IMG/VR virus record: IMGVR_UViG_3300010354_006477
Coordinates: 1-60,512 of that record
DNA from: a virus
Strand: one strand, 5' to 3'
DNA: 60,512 nt
Shown: positions 17,616 through 26,459 of the stretch, piece after piece
Layout of the letters: every line of letters starts with the position of its first letter
Numbering within the stretch: the first letter of the stretch is position 1
The notes under the pieces: generated by a model
Database searches by the model: none
What the model was told of the DNA's origin: nothing
What the model saw: the letters and a program-made list of their open reading frames with translations, nothing else
Translations under genes and position numbers: made by a program

Positions 17616-19019
17616 ATGGCAGAATTACCAAGTAAAACATTTTGTATCCTACCATGGATACATTTAAGCACTAGACCAAATGGCCACATGAGAGTGTGCT
17701 GTACTGCTAATGCCAGTAGCGTTGGGCCCACCAACGACAAAGTATATGGCGGAGAAGTAGGCGTACTTAAAAATGCCGACGGTAAACCTGCTAACTTAAA
17801 TCATACGGACTTTCTAAGTAGTTGGAACAACGACTATATGAAAAATAACCGCTTGCAAATGTTAGCAGGGCAAGAACCTCCTAGCTGTATCAAGTGCTAT
17901 AAAGAAGAACGCGAAGGACATCGCAGTAAGCGTCAATGGGAAACCGAATATTGGAGCAAGCGAGTAGATGTTGACCAGCTAGTACGCGACACAGCAGAAG
18001 ATGGTAGTATTCCTCCCAAGATTAGCTACATTGACATGCGATTTGGTACTAAATGTAACTTGGCTTGCGTAATGTGCAGCCCGCATGACAGTAGCTTATG
18101 GATTCCCGAATGGCAAAAGATGTATCCTCAAGTGCAAAACCCAACACTCAAAGATACAATGCAATGGGGTAACAAAGGACAAGAAAACGGCGCCAGCTAT
18201 AACTGGCACAAGAACAATCCTAAGTTCTGGGAACAGCTTTGGGAACAAGTGCCGCATATGAAACAGCTATACTTTGCTGGCGGCGAACCCTTAATCATTG
18301 AAGAACATTATGCTATATTAGAAGAATGTATTAAGCAAGGTTATGCCAAGGACATGGAAATACGATACAACAGCAACGGTGTTGAATGGCGTGAAGACTT
18401 GTTTGAACTATGGAGTCATTTCAAGCTTGTTCGTTTCCACTACAGCGTTGACGCTATCGAGCAACGCAATGAATACATTCGCTATCCCAGCAAGTGGGCT
18501 CGCACAGTCGAAGCATTTAGACAGCTAGATAACGAAACTACAGACAATGTTGAAATTACCATTGCCTGTGCAGTACAAGCACTGAATATTTATTACATTC
18601 CCGAATTCCTGCGCTGGAAGCTAGAGTTTGGATTTAAGAAAATTAACATGTGGCCATTCGGCGCCGGCGGTGTTAACTATCACTTTGTTTATCATCCACC
18701 GCATCTTAATGTTAAGATATTACCTGCATGGTTTAAAGACGAAATCGAAGCCAAGTATGAAGAGTTTATTCCATGGTGGAAAGCAAACTGGCAAAAAGGT
18801 GTACCCACATGGCATGCGGGTAAAGTTACAGAAGAGCAGTGGCTCAATGCTGACTATGGCATAAGCAGACTGCGTGGCATGGTGCGTTTTGCTAAGAGCG
18901 AGGACTGGAGTCGCAGGCTGCCTGAAACTAAAGAATATTTGGAATTATTGGATCGTCAGAGAGGTACAGACTTCTATTCAACATTTCCAGAAATGAAGGA
19001 CATATTTAGGGATCTTTAA
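17616..19019 (+). CDS. Twitch-type radical SAM protein
   Basis: The 467-residue protein begins FCILPWIHLSTRPNG followed by RVCC and, about 55 residues later, SCIKCYKEE. These Cys in front of the core are characteristic of twitch/SPASM-like radical SAM proteins with N-terminal auxiliary cluster residues. The core motif is CNLACVMC at about residue 145, with FAGGEPLIIEEHY as the SAM-binding strand. The C-terminal half is rich in Trp and Tyr. Such proteins occur repeatedly in large environmental phages. It is followed without a gap by three SGNH-like genes, suggesting a shared substrate. Confidence 0.85.
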   Translation: MAELPSKTFCILPWIHLSTRPNGHMRVCCTANASSVGPTNDKVYGGEVGVLKNADGKPANLNHTDFLSSWNNDYMKNNRLQMLAGQEPPSCIKCYKEEREGHRSKRQWETEYWSKRVDVDQLVRDTAEDGSIPPKISYIDMRFGTKCNLACVMCSPHDSSLWIPEWQKMYPQVQNPTLKDTMQWGNKGQENGASYNWHKNNPKFWEQLWEQVPHMKQLYFAGGEPLIIEEHYAILEECIKQGYAKDMEIRYNSNGVEWREDLFELWSHFKLVRFHYSVDAIEQRNEYIRYPSKWARTVEAFRQLDNETTDNVEITIACAVQALNIYYIPEFLRWKLEFGFKKINMWPFGAGGVNYHFVYHPPHLNVKILPAWFKDEIEAKYEEFIPWWKANWQKGVPTWHAGKVTEEQWLNADYGISRLRGMVRFAKSEDWSRRLPETKEYLELLDRQRGTDFYSTFPEMKDIFRDL

Positions 19020-19754
19020 ATGTTTAATAAATTAATTGCATTTGGAGATAGTTGGACCATTGGCGACTGTACAGATTTAATTGAAAAAAATTTAGTCGAC
19101 GACTTGAATCAAGTGACAAAATTTAAAAATTATATTCATGCCAAAATTTTTAAAGAGCCATGGCCCAATCAAGTTGCTAATAAATTAAATATCCCTTGCA
19201 ATAATCTTGCTATTCCGGGTAATTGTAATAAATCTATAATTACTCAAATTTACGATTACCATATTTTTAATAAATTTGAAAAAACAGATTTAGTTTTTGT
19301 TTTATTATCAACGTGGCATAGAAGATATAAATGGGAGAGAAATGATATTCTTCAATTTAATAAAATTCATTTTGAGAATTCCGGTTCTTATTATATTTCG
19401 GATTTCCCGCTCAGAGAGACGATTAAATCATGGAGACATGATCCCAACAATCCGATTCTGCGCCCCGATACTCAGCAACTTTCTTATGATACCTGGTTTG
19501 ATTTTATCACAATACGATCTTTTTTAAATTATGTCGGCGTGAATTTTTACATTGGTTGGGCATTCTCAACAATCGATGATTTTGATTGGATGTTGCCGAA
19601 TAAATATGCCGACGAAATAAAACAAACAAAGAATCTAATAGATTCATTTATAAATTATTGTGAAGTAGTAAATCACGACACTTTATTACATCCGAATCTA
19701 GATGATCACATTCGATATGCAAATTATATCTATAATAGGATTTATAAATCATGA
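19020..19754 (+). CDS. SGNH/GDSL-type hydrolase-like protein
   Basis: This 244-residue protein starts immediately after the previous stop. LIAFGDSWTIGD gives block I with the nucleophilic Ser, and NLAIPGNCNKS gives the Gly and Asn of blocks II and III. VFVLLSTWHRRYKWE parallels the VVVGWSSPER strand of the SGNH gene at 692. HDTLLHPNLDDHIRYANYI supplies His residues near the C-terminus in the expected place. The AT content is higher than in the neighbouring radical SAM gene. Function inferred as acyl-ester chemistry on an unknown substrate. Confidence 0.65.
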   Translation: MFNKLIAFGDSWTIGDCTDLIEKNLVDDLNQVTKFKNYIHAKIFKEPWPNQVANKLNIPCNNLAIPGNCNKSIITQIYDYHIFNKFEKTDLVFVLLSTWHRRYKWERNDILQFNKIHFENSGSYYISDFPLRETIKSWRHDPNNPILRPDTQQLSYDTWFDFITIRSFLNYVGVNFYIGWAFSTIDDFDWMLPNKYADEIKQTKNLIDSFINYCEVVNHDTLLHPNLDDHIRYANYIYNRIYKS

Positions 19755-20476
19755 CATTTAAAGGAAAAACACTAGTAGCCACAGGATGTAGTCATACTTA
19801 CGGCAGTTTTTTAATTGATAATGAAGAAACAACTTGTCACGCAAGATCGTGGGTTAAAAAACTAGAACGAATCGGCGAGTTCGATCATTCTGTTAATTTG
19901 GCCACAGGCGGCGGATCCAATGGTAGAGCTTTTAGAGTTATAAAAGAATATATTCTGGCCAATCTCAATTGTCTGCATGACAAAGTTATTATGTTTGGTA
20001 TTACCGAACCCGCTAGATTTGAATTACCGTCGCCGGTGAATTTTAATTTGGATAGAGACTTAACATTTAAATCCAACTATTTTATGAATAAGTTTGGACC
20101 ATGGCAAATAAACAATAACGATCAGCTGGGTAAATTTTTGCCTTTCGCAGAAACTTATTTTGGATGCTTTACAGTAGATCGACATCTAAGACATACTTTA
20201 TTCTTAGATATGTTTGCAATGCATATTTTATTAAAACATTTCAATATTGAACACTATTTTTTTGCATTCCGAGTTTATCGTGAATATTTTAAAGGGTATC
20301 CGATAGATATGTTGCCTCTATTTTTCTTTAATAATGGCGACGCAGTTGATTTTGCTAAATCAAAAGGCTTTAAAGTTGGCAAAAACATTATTCCCAGCGT
20401 AGACTGCAATCATCTAGATCATGACGGCAATCAGTTCATAGCTGAATGTATATACGAAATGATCAAACCAAAATGA
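19751..20476 (+). CDS. SGNH-like protein (GCS variant)
   Basis: The 241-residue protein has LVATGCSHTYGS, in which the Ser is preceded by Cys instead of Asp, then VNLATGGGSNGRAF as the Gly-Asn block, and CNHLDHDGNQFIAE at the C-terminus with an Asp-His pair suited to the catalytic dyad. The following gene shares the LDHDGNQF-type ending and the NLA-x-x-GxSN block, so these two are sister genes from tandem duplication. The start overlaps the previous stop by four bases. Confidence 0.65.
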   Translation: MTFKGKTLVATGCSHTYGSFLIDNEETTCHARSWVKKLERIGEFDHSVNLATGGGSNGRAFRVIKEYILANLNCLHDKVIMFGITEPARFELPSPVNFNLDRDLTFKSNYFMNKFGPWQINNNDQLGKFLPFAETYFGCFTVDRHLRHTLFLDMFAMHILLKHFNIEHYFFAFRVYREYFKGYPIDMLPLFFFNNGDAVDFAKSKGFKVGKNIIPSVDCNHLDHDGNQFIAECIYEMIKPK

Positions 20477-20480
20477 CAAT

Positions 20481-21239
20481 ATGGATTTTTCTAAGACAAC
20501 ATTAGTGGCATTCGGCGATAGCTTTGTCTATGGACAATATGAAGATGACTTAAATTATCAATCATGTTGGAACAGAAGCTGGGTAAGTAAATTAGAAAAA
20601 CTCGGAAGATTTAAATCCAGTATCAATTTGGCTGCCCCGGGTGCATCTAACAGCAGATCATTCAGAATGTTGTTAAAGTTTTTAGATGAAATATATTCTC
20701 CAGAAGAGAATTATTTAATCATCTATGCTATAACTGATTTATCTAGATTTGAAGTCTGTCTTAGTGCAGATGATTTTTCATACTTTAAGTTTGTTGACAT
20801 AGTACACAGTCCATATGATACAGCAGCTAATGATACTAAAATAGCACCAATTGGTCCCTGGATATTTAACAATCCAAAATCTTGTTGTGATGATGCCAGA
20901 GTAATTGATTCCTTAAAGATGTATTATGGATTTTTAACTAATAAGAACTATCATGAGAAGATGTTTGCACAGCAATTGCTAGCAATAAATAATTTAATGG
21001 CAGCAAACGGCCTAAAACATCACTATATGACAACACTGGACAGCAACTTTTTTTTAAAACAATTTTCTAAGTACAAAATTGAATTGCCGATAATTCAACA
21101 TCGACATGGTCGCCATTTAACTATTACAGATTTCCTTAGTGAATCTGGTTTTAAGCCAGGGTCTTGCGGGCACTTTGATCATGACGGGAATCAGTTTTTA
21201 GCTGAAAATATATACAGTCAAATTAAAGGACAGTCATGA
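20481..21239 (+). CDS. SGNH/GDSL-type hydrolase-like protein
   Basis: The 252-residue protein has LVAFGDSFVYGQ (block I), INLAAPGASNSRSF (Gly-Asn block) and GHFDHDGNQFLAENIY (catalytic His block). These are the same three landmarks, in the same order, as in its upstream sister. The order twitch radical SAM, SGNH, SGNH, SGNH, oxygenase-like, radical SAM suggests a single modification pathway. It ends overlapping the next start by four bases. Confidence 0.68.
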   Translation: MDFSKTTLVAFGDSFVYGQYEDDLNYQSCWNRSWVSKLEKLGRFKSSINLAAPGASNSRSFRMLLKFLDEIYSPEENYLIIYAITDLSRFEVCLSADDFSYFKFVDIVHSPYDTAANDTKIAPIGPWIFNNPKSCCDDARVIDSLKMYYGFLTNKNYHEKMFAQQLLAINNLMAANGLKHHYMTTLDSNFFLKQFSKYKIELPIIQHRHGRHLTITDFLSESGFKPGSCGHFDHDGNQFLAENIYSQIKGQS

Positions 21240-22066
21240 TGAATATCACAAATTTAGAATATGTTCCGGGCGATAATTTAATAAAAGAATTCATTCCTGT
21301 TGATCCCACTGAACACAGTCGTTGGATGAGTACCTGGAGCGATAGTAGTTATGCAGTTGACAATGTGTTCACTGAAGACGAGTTAATCTGGTTGGAAGAT
21401 TTAATGCATCGTGAACATAGAACTCGTCGAGTAAAGAAAAACGGCACACTGCATTTTAATGTTGATAATCGACGCATACAAGATAAATTTTTTGGAAAAT
21501 TAAAAGAGGTTATTCCTGAACTTACAAATGATACCCTCTGGGAAGGCAATTTTTTAATTACATCCACGCCTTATAATTTACATATCGATACCGGTAATCC
21601 TAACACATTAAAAGACAGTGACAGCATACCAGGTAAACAATTTATTATTCCGCTGTGGATATGTCATACAAATAAAGAGCAAGAAGATCCTATGTGCGGT
21701 ACTGCGATATTTAAAAATCGTTTTTTAATGTATGGTACAAACTTTGCCAAGGGCGATCCTAAATATGATACAAATGTTTTTTACACTGTGCGAGATTATA
21801 ATAATTTAATCTGTTATAACAGAGATGGTAGTATTTGGAATGTTGATTGGAACAAACAAACCATCGACAATGATCTTTATCAGCAATACTTTACACATTT
21901 TAATCGCCGTTGGTTAGAAGGATTTGAACTCGAAGCTGTTTATAATTGGAAACGCGGTGGCATTATTGTATTTGATCGCTGTCAGGCACATAGCGGGATT
22001 AATTTCATGAAAAATGGTGTTACTATGAAGTGCGGCCTTAGCATGATGACTACTATTAAAAAATGA
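21236..22066 (+). CDS. 2OG-Fe(II) oxygenase-like protein
   Basis: The 276-residue protein has LHIDTGNP, which fits the HxD metal pair, and about 110 residues later GGIIVFDRCQAHSGINF followed by KCGLSMMT. The late His and a downstream basic residue fit the third Fe ligand and 2-oxoglutarate contact of the double-stranded beta-helix oxygenases. IIPLWICHTN fits a core strand. It could hydroxylate a sugar, lipid or peptide; nothing indicates which. The overlaps with the SGNH gene upstream and radical SAM gene downstream are four bases each. Two ATG codons in a row make the start ambiguous by one residue. Confidence 0.6.
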   Translation: MMNITNLEYVPGDNLIKEFIPVDPTEHSRWMSTWSDSSYAVDNVFTEDELIWLEDLMHREHRTRRVKKNGTLHFNVDNRRIQDKFFGKLKEVIPELTNDTLWEGNFLITSTPYNLHIDTGNPNTLKDSDSIPGKQFIIPLWICHTNKEQEDPMCGTAIFKNRFLMYGTNFAKGDPKYDTNVFYTVRDYNNLICYNRDGSIWNVDWNKQTIDNDLYQQYFTHFNRRWLEGFELEAVYNWKRGGIIVFDRCQAHSGINFMKNGVTMKCGLSMMTTIKK

Positions 22067-23127
22067 TTAGATTAGAAGATATACAAACTGTTCATGTTGA
22101 AGCCAGTAGTAGATGCAATAGTTACTGTCCCATGTGCAGTAGATACACTGGCCATGGAGATTTGCAGCCTGATTTGGTAGAGCAAGATTTGCGGCCTGAA
22201 ATTTTTTATAAATTGTTTACAAAAGACTTTGTTAGTCAGTTGCAGCATGTGTATTTCAGTGGCGTATATGGAGATCCTTGTCTCAATAAACAGTTGCCGG
22301 AATTTGTTCATTATCTATTAGATAATGGGTGCAAAGGAGTCAGCATTGACACTAATGGCGGATATCGAGATGTAGATTGGTGGGCCAGCTTGGCACATGA
22401 TAGATTACAAGTAAATTTTTCATTAGATGGCACAGATAACGAAACCCTGCAAAAATATAGAATTGGTGTTGTATATGATAAAGTAATTGCAAACCTTAGA
22501 GCATTTGTACAAGCTGGCGGCCAAGCCCAGTGGAATTTCATCGTATTCAAACATAATGAACATCAAGTTGATCATGCCAGTCAATTAGCTCATGAAATAG
22601 GAGCAAAATTTAGACTTAAGGTAACTCAAAAGTTTCGCGGCAATAGAGATTTTAAAATCATGATCAAACAACAGTTTGTGGGAGTATTGGAACCGCCTGT
22701 TAATGAAAAATATCGACATAACAATATAGGCACCAAAGAACATGTGCCTATAACAATGTTTAAGTTTAATATTGATAATTATGAAAAATTAAATAATAAT
22801 AAAATAAATTGTAAAAGCCTAGAACGAAAAGAAATTTATTTAGGATCAGACGGCACGCTAATGCCCTGTTGTTATTTAGGAACTCATACTCATGATAGCC
22901 CAGGCGCCTGGCAATTAAACGAATTATATGATATCAGCGATTTTGATCTTAAGAAACGGACTGTCGAAGAAATTCTTATTAAGATGTTTGACATCAGTAA
23001 TAAATGGTCCGATACAGTTAAAAATGGCAATTTGATCACTTGTTTGCATACCTGCGGCAGTGTTGAGAACACTACATTATATTATTCTAATAATTTAAAT
23101 AAACAAAGTATATTGGATCAACAGTGA
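22063..23127 (+). CDS. Radical SAM protein with SPASM-like region (GDP-motif subgroup)
   Basis: The 354-residue protein has CNSYCPMC at about residue 18, SGVYGDPCLNK in place of GGEP, SLDGTDNETLQKYR, and FKHNEHQVDHASQLAHEIGA. The C-terminal half has INCKSLERK, GTLMPCCYLGTH and CLHTCGSV as cysteine pairs. It is the fourth member of the subgroup and aligns over its full length with the 13490 and 15611 proteins. It overlaps the following twitch gene by four bases. Substrate unknown. Confidence 0.85.
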   Translation: MIRLEDIQTVHVEASSRCNSYCPMCSRYTGHGDLQPDLVEQDLRPEIFYKLFTKDFVSQLQHVYFSGVYGDPCLNKQLPEFVHYLLDNGCKGVSIDTNGGYRDVDWWASLAHDRLQVNFSLDGTDNETLQKYRIGVVYDKVIANLRAFVQAGGQAQWNFIVFKHNEHQVDHASQLAHEIGAKFRLKVTQKFRGNRDFKIMIKQQFVGVLEPPVNEKYRHNNIGTKEHVPITMFKFNIDNYEKLNNNKINCKSLERKEIYLGSDGTLMPCCYLGTHTHDSPGAWQLNELYDISDFDLKKRTVEEILIKMFDISNKWSDTVKNGNLITCLHTCGSVENTTLYYSNNLNKQSILDQQ

Positions 23128-24392
23128 CAACTAGTAAAACATTTTGTATAATGCCATTTATACATCAAAATATTAAACACGAAGGCAAGGTCGGCGCATG
23201 CTGGCGCTATCCTGATCGCATAGGTGATTATCGCAGTCAAAGCTTAGAAGAAATATGGAACAGCGAAAAAACACGAGAACTGCGTAGAGCTGTATTAAAC
23301 GGTGAAAGACCCGAAGGATGTCGCAGTTGCTGGGATTTCGAAGACAGCGGTGTTGCCAGTACAAGGCAGACCTGTAATGAAACTTACAGCGGTAAACAAT
23401 ATCAAATGAACTTTGATGAAATTGTTGCTAATGTAGCTGAAGATTATTCAATGCCGTATCAACCCCGCAGCATTGAAATTAGATTTGATAACACTTGTAA
23501 TTTACGCTGTAGACATTGCAGCCCTACTTACAGCAGTCAGTGGGAAAACCTAGCATTCAAAGATCCCGCAGTAAAAGAATTCTTTGTTAAATGGGGAGCA
23601 GGTCGCTTAGAAAAGAAACATATCAGTTTGCCTGAGCGCAGCTTTGAGGAATTTAAATCAGCTATTCCATACTTGCGAGAAGTGTTAATTGCCGGTGGCG
23701 AACCTTTACAGCAAAAGCGTCACTGGGAAATGATTGAAGCCATGAGCGAACATGCTCATAATATTACACTAAGTTATAACAGCAATTTAGTAGCTCTGGG
23801 TATAGGTTTTTATAATGTACTAGATCATTGGCCCAAGTTTAAAAAGATTATCTTGCGTGTCAGCATTGACGGTGACGACAAGACTTTTGGTTATTTTAGA
23901 ACTAACGGCGATATCAACAAAATTATTGCCAATGTGCAAAAGCTTCATGCCTTAACTAATATTGAAATGAGTTTGACTACTACCATTAGCATTTATAATA
24001 TCAGTAGACTAGTTGATATTGTTAAGTTCGTTAATGCGGCCGGCGGCTTATTTCATACTAGCATTGTACAATATCCCAAAGCAATTAATCCTAAAGTATT
24101 GCCCAAAGATATCAAAGATCAAATAACTGCCGAATGGGCAGCATTTAAATCTACGCTAGACACTGACGCTGAACTATGGCTGCACGATAAATGGCAAAAT
24201 GCTAAACTAGTTGAAACACAAAAGCGCAGAATTATTCGCTACGGCGATTATGCTGTTAATTACATGAATGCCGAAGACTATAGCAGTGACTTAAAAGAAA
24301 CTGCAGATTATATTAACTTCATGGATCAACACAACAACACAGATTTTAAATCTGTTTATCCTGAATTAGTTTCCGTTCTCTCGTCTAAATAA
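23124..24392 (+). CDS. Twitch-type radical SAM protein
   Basis: Starting at a GTG that overlaps the upstream TGA, this 422-residue protein has TFCIMPFIHQN, GKVGACWR and GCRSCWDFE in the N-terminal auxiliary region, then CNLRCRHC at about residue 128 and IAGGEPLQQKRHW. The segment SLEEIWNSEKTRELR between the N-terminal Cys pairs is typical of radical SAM proteins with SPASM-related regions. Its 3' end overlaps the convergent minus-strand gene by 27 bases, so it closes the first plus-strand block. Confidence 0.85.
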   Translation: MTTSKTFCIMPFIHQNIKHEGKVGACWRYPDRIGDYRSQSLEEIWNSEKTRELRRAVLNGERPEGCRSCWDFEDSGVASTRQTCNETYSGKQYQMNFDEIVANVAEDYSMPYQPRSIEIRFDNTCNLRCRHCSPTYSSQWENLAFKDPAVKEFFVKWGAGRLEKKHISLPERSFEEFKSAIPYLREVLIAGGEPLQQKRHWEMIEAMSEHAHNITLSYNSNLVALGIGFYNVLDHWPKFKKIILRVSIDGDDKTFGYFRTNGDINKIIANVQKLHALTNIEMSLTTTISIYNISRLVDIVKFVNAAGGLFHTSIVQYPKAINPKVLPKDIKDQITAEWAAFKSTLDTDAELWLHDKWQNAKLVETQKRRIIRYGDYAVNYMNAEDYSSDLKETADYINFMDQHNNTDFKSVYPELVSVLSSK

Positions 24393-26459
24393 CTCTATTT
24401 TTTCAAGTAAATGTGGCAAATAATTATTGATAGAATTATTTCTAATTTTATCTATTTTAGAAATATACTCTAAGAACATGTTTACAGAGTTTATATTACC
24501 CTGAGATTTACGAATATGTTCTTCTAGTTTCCGTAAACTGGACCTAATAGATCTTGGAATGTCTGGAAGATGCGGATATAATGTAGCAAAGTTTTTTCTA
24601 AAGTATACAATCCATTCACTTACTTCGGAATAGTATTTAGAAGGCAGTATACTCAGATTAAGATAGTTTGGATCAAAAACTGGCTGCAGTTTAAAGAAAC
24701 CTAGATGACTATCGTCATTGGAATCGTCTGCTGCTATTTCTTCATCTGCAAACTTAATCTCAACTCCGTTGGCAATAAGTTTGTCAAACCACCATGTCAT
24801 TAGCTTGGGTATTTCTAAGACATTCAATATACTCAAAGTAGTTGACATGATCAATGGTATGTTGTTGTGTTTTTTTGTAACATCAATCCAAAAATCTAAT
24901 GCATTGCTAACTGTTTGTTTAGCATCTCCGCTCCATTGACTTCCATATCTGATATAATCATTGATACTACCCATGGCGTCGATGCTAAGATTAAGCTGTA
25001 CAATTTTAAACTTGGGAAGATTTTCCAAGAGCTTGGGACTTGGAATATAGCTGCAATTAGTATAAATCTCTAATGCAATGTTTTCAGGATTGCCAAATTC
25101 CACAATGTGATCAATGAACTTAATGAATTCGGGATTGATCATTGGCTCACCACCGGTGAATTTAATAATCTTAAGTGTTTGTAAATGATCTTTCTCTAAT
25201 TCGAACTTTAAGTTATCCAATTTAGGATATATTAATCTTTTCATTGGTTGGCTAATAACTTCGTTTAATTTTACTTCATCTTCATACCATGTTGTGCTGA
25301 GTGTACTGTTACAAGTTAAACAAGCCATATTGCAATAATTGCCGAAACCCACTTCTAAGAATTCTAAACGAGGTTTTTCAAAATCTGGTTTTTTATGCAA
25401 AAAACCATCGTTATACAATATGCTTGAGCCCAGTCGCATTGACACGGGCACATCGCTGTCGGGTAATCCTATCTTTTCTTCGCTGTAACATTTATGGCAG
25501 CCTGCTATAGGTTTATTTTCTATTGTAAATTGTCTAGCTTTATTCCAAAAGTTACTGCTACTAAAAGTATCTTTAATCGAAGAATTTTGTATGTCTAGAA
25601 GTTTATATTTTTCTAAAAATAATTCCGATAAGTTTTCTCCTTTGAGATATTCGCCGGTTTCGAAATCACGTTGTTCTTTAATGTTGTCGTAGCGGCAACA
25701 TAATTTGCTTTGGCCTGTAGGTTTATACTGTATATGCATCCATGGAAGAATACAGAAAGTCGGATGCATTGACACATATATCTCGCCTGCATACTTTTCA
25801 TATGGCTTATTTTCGCTGTCAACGGTGTCAATTTTTGTAGTAAATTTTTTAAAACTTTTCCTCCATAGCAAATGAAGTATGTTGTTCATTGCGTCTGCAT
25901 ATTTCTCTTTGGGATAGTTTTCTGGATTAAAACCTAAGAAAGCATATTGTTTTTTGCTACTATCTAATGCTTCTAAACTATCTAAGAAATTTATAAATTT
26001 TTTATTTTCTTCGATGATATCGATTTCCATAAACTCAAATTCTGCATTCTGAAATGCTTGCCAGCATGATTTAAAATCCATAACTTGGAGACCTAGTTCC
26101 TGCAGGGCCTGTTGGTCTTGCTTCATAATTTTGCCAAGTTGTGTATTCATCTCCAACGGAGATTTATCGTACTCTTTACATGTAATACCTAATTTAATTT
26201 CTCCTGCTTTGATATGATCAGCGAAAGAATCAAATTCGCCATCCCAAGTCATCATATGCTTAAACATTTCGATATGCTTGGGGTTTTTGTCATAGATATA
26301 AAACTTACACTTAGTAATCACTGTTCTAAAGCTATATGCTCGCTGTAGCATTCTAATTACGCTGTCTGCGGTGGTTATATATCTAGTATATATTGAACCT
26401 CTTAGTGAGCCTTTATTATTGGCTGTAATATGGTCATCGATAATTAAATAAGGTTTCAT
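24366..26459 (-). CDS. Twitch-type radical SAM protein with extra N-terminal domain
   Basis: At 697 residues this is the largest radical SAM protein here. Residues 1 to about 230 form an extra domain with YIYDKNPKHIEMFK, TWDGEFDSF and CWQAFQNAEFEFME, matched by the C-terminal half of the gene encoded just upstream. From about residue 232 it has FCILPWMHIQYKPTG, KLCCRYDN and GCHKCYSEE, followed by CNMACLTC and FTGGEPMINPEF. The last 60 residues are predicted helical. The extra domain resembles Rossmann-type proteins with a DxNxxxIxxFK strand-helix, but no methyltransferase motif is clear. It overlaps the upstream gene by four bases. Confidence 0.8.
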   Translation of the reverse strand: MKPYLIIDDHITANNKGSLRGSIYTRYITTADSVIRMLQRAYSFRTVITKCKFYIYDKNPKHIEMFKHMMTWDGEFDSFADHIKAGEIKLGITCKEYDKSPLEMNTQLGKIMKQDQQALQELGLQVMDFKSCWQAFQNAEFEFMEIDIIEENKKFINFLDSLEALDSSKKQYAFLGFNPENYPKEKYADAMNNILHLLWRKSFKKFTTKIDTVDSENKPYEKYAGEIYVSMHPTFCILPWMHIQYKPTGQSKLCCRYDNIKEQRDFETGEYLKGENLSELFLEKYKLLDIQNSSIKDTFSSSNFWNKARQFTIENKPIAGCHKCYSEEKIGLPDSDVPVSMRLGSSILYNDGFLHKKPDFEKPRLEFLEVGFGNYCNMACLTCNSTLSTTWYEDEVKLNEVISQPMKRLIYPKLDNLKFELEKDHLQTLKIIKFTGGEPMINPEFIKFIDHIVEFGNPENIALEIYTNCSYIPSPKLLENLPKFKIVQLNLSIDAMGSINDYIRYGSQWSGDAKQTVSNALDFWIDVTKKHNNIPLIMSTTLSILNVLEIPKLMTWWFDKLIANGVEIKFADEEIAADDSNDDSHLGFFKLQPVFDPNYLNLSILPSKYYSEVSEWIVYFRKNFATLYPHLPDIPRSIRSSLRKLEEHIRKSQGNINSVNMFLEYISKIDKIRNNSINNYLPHLLEKIELFRRENGN

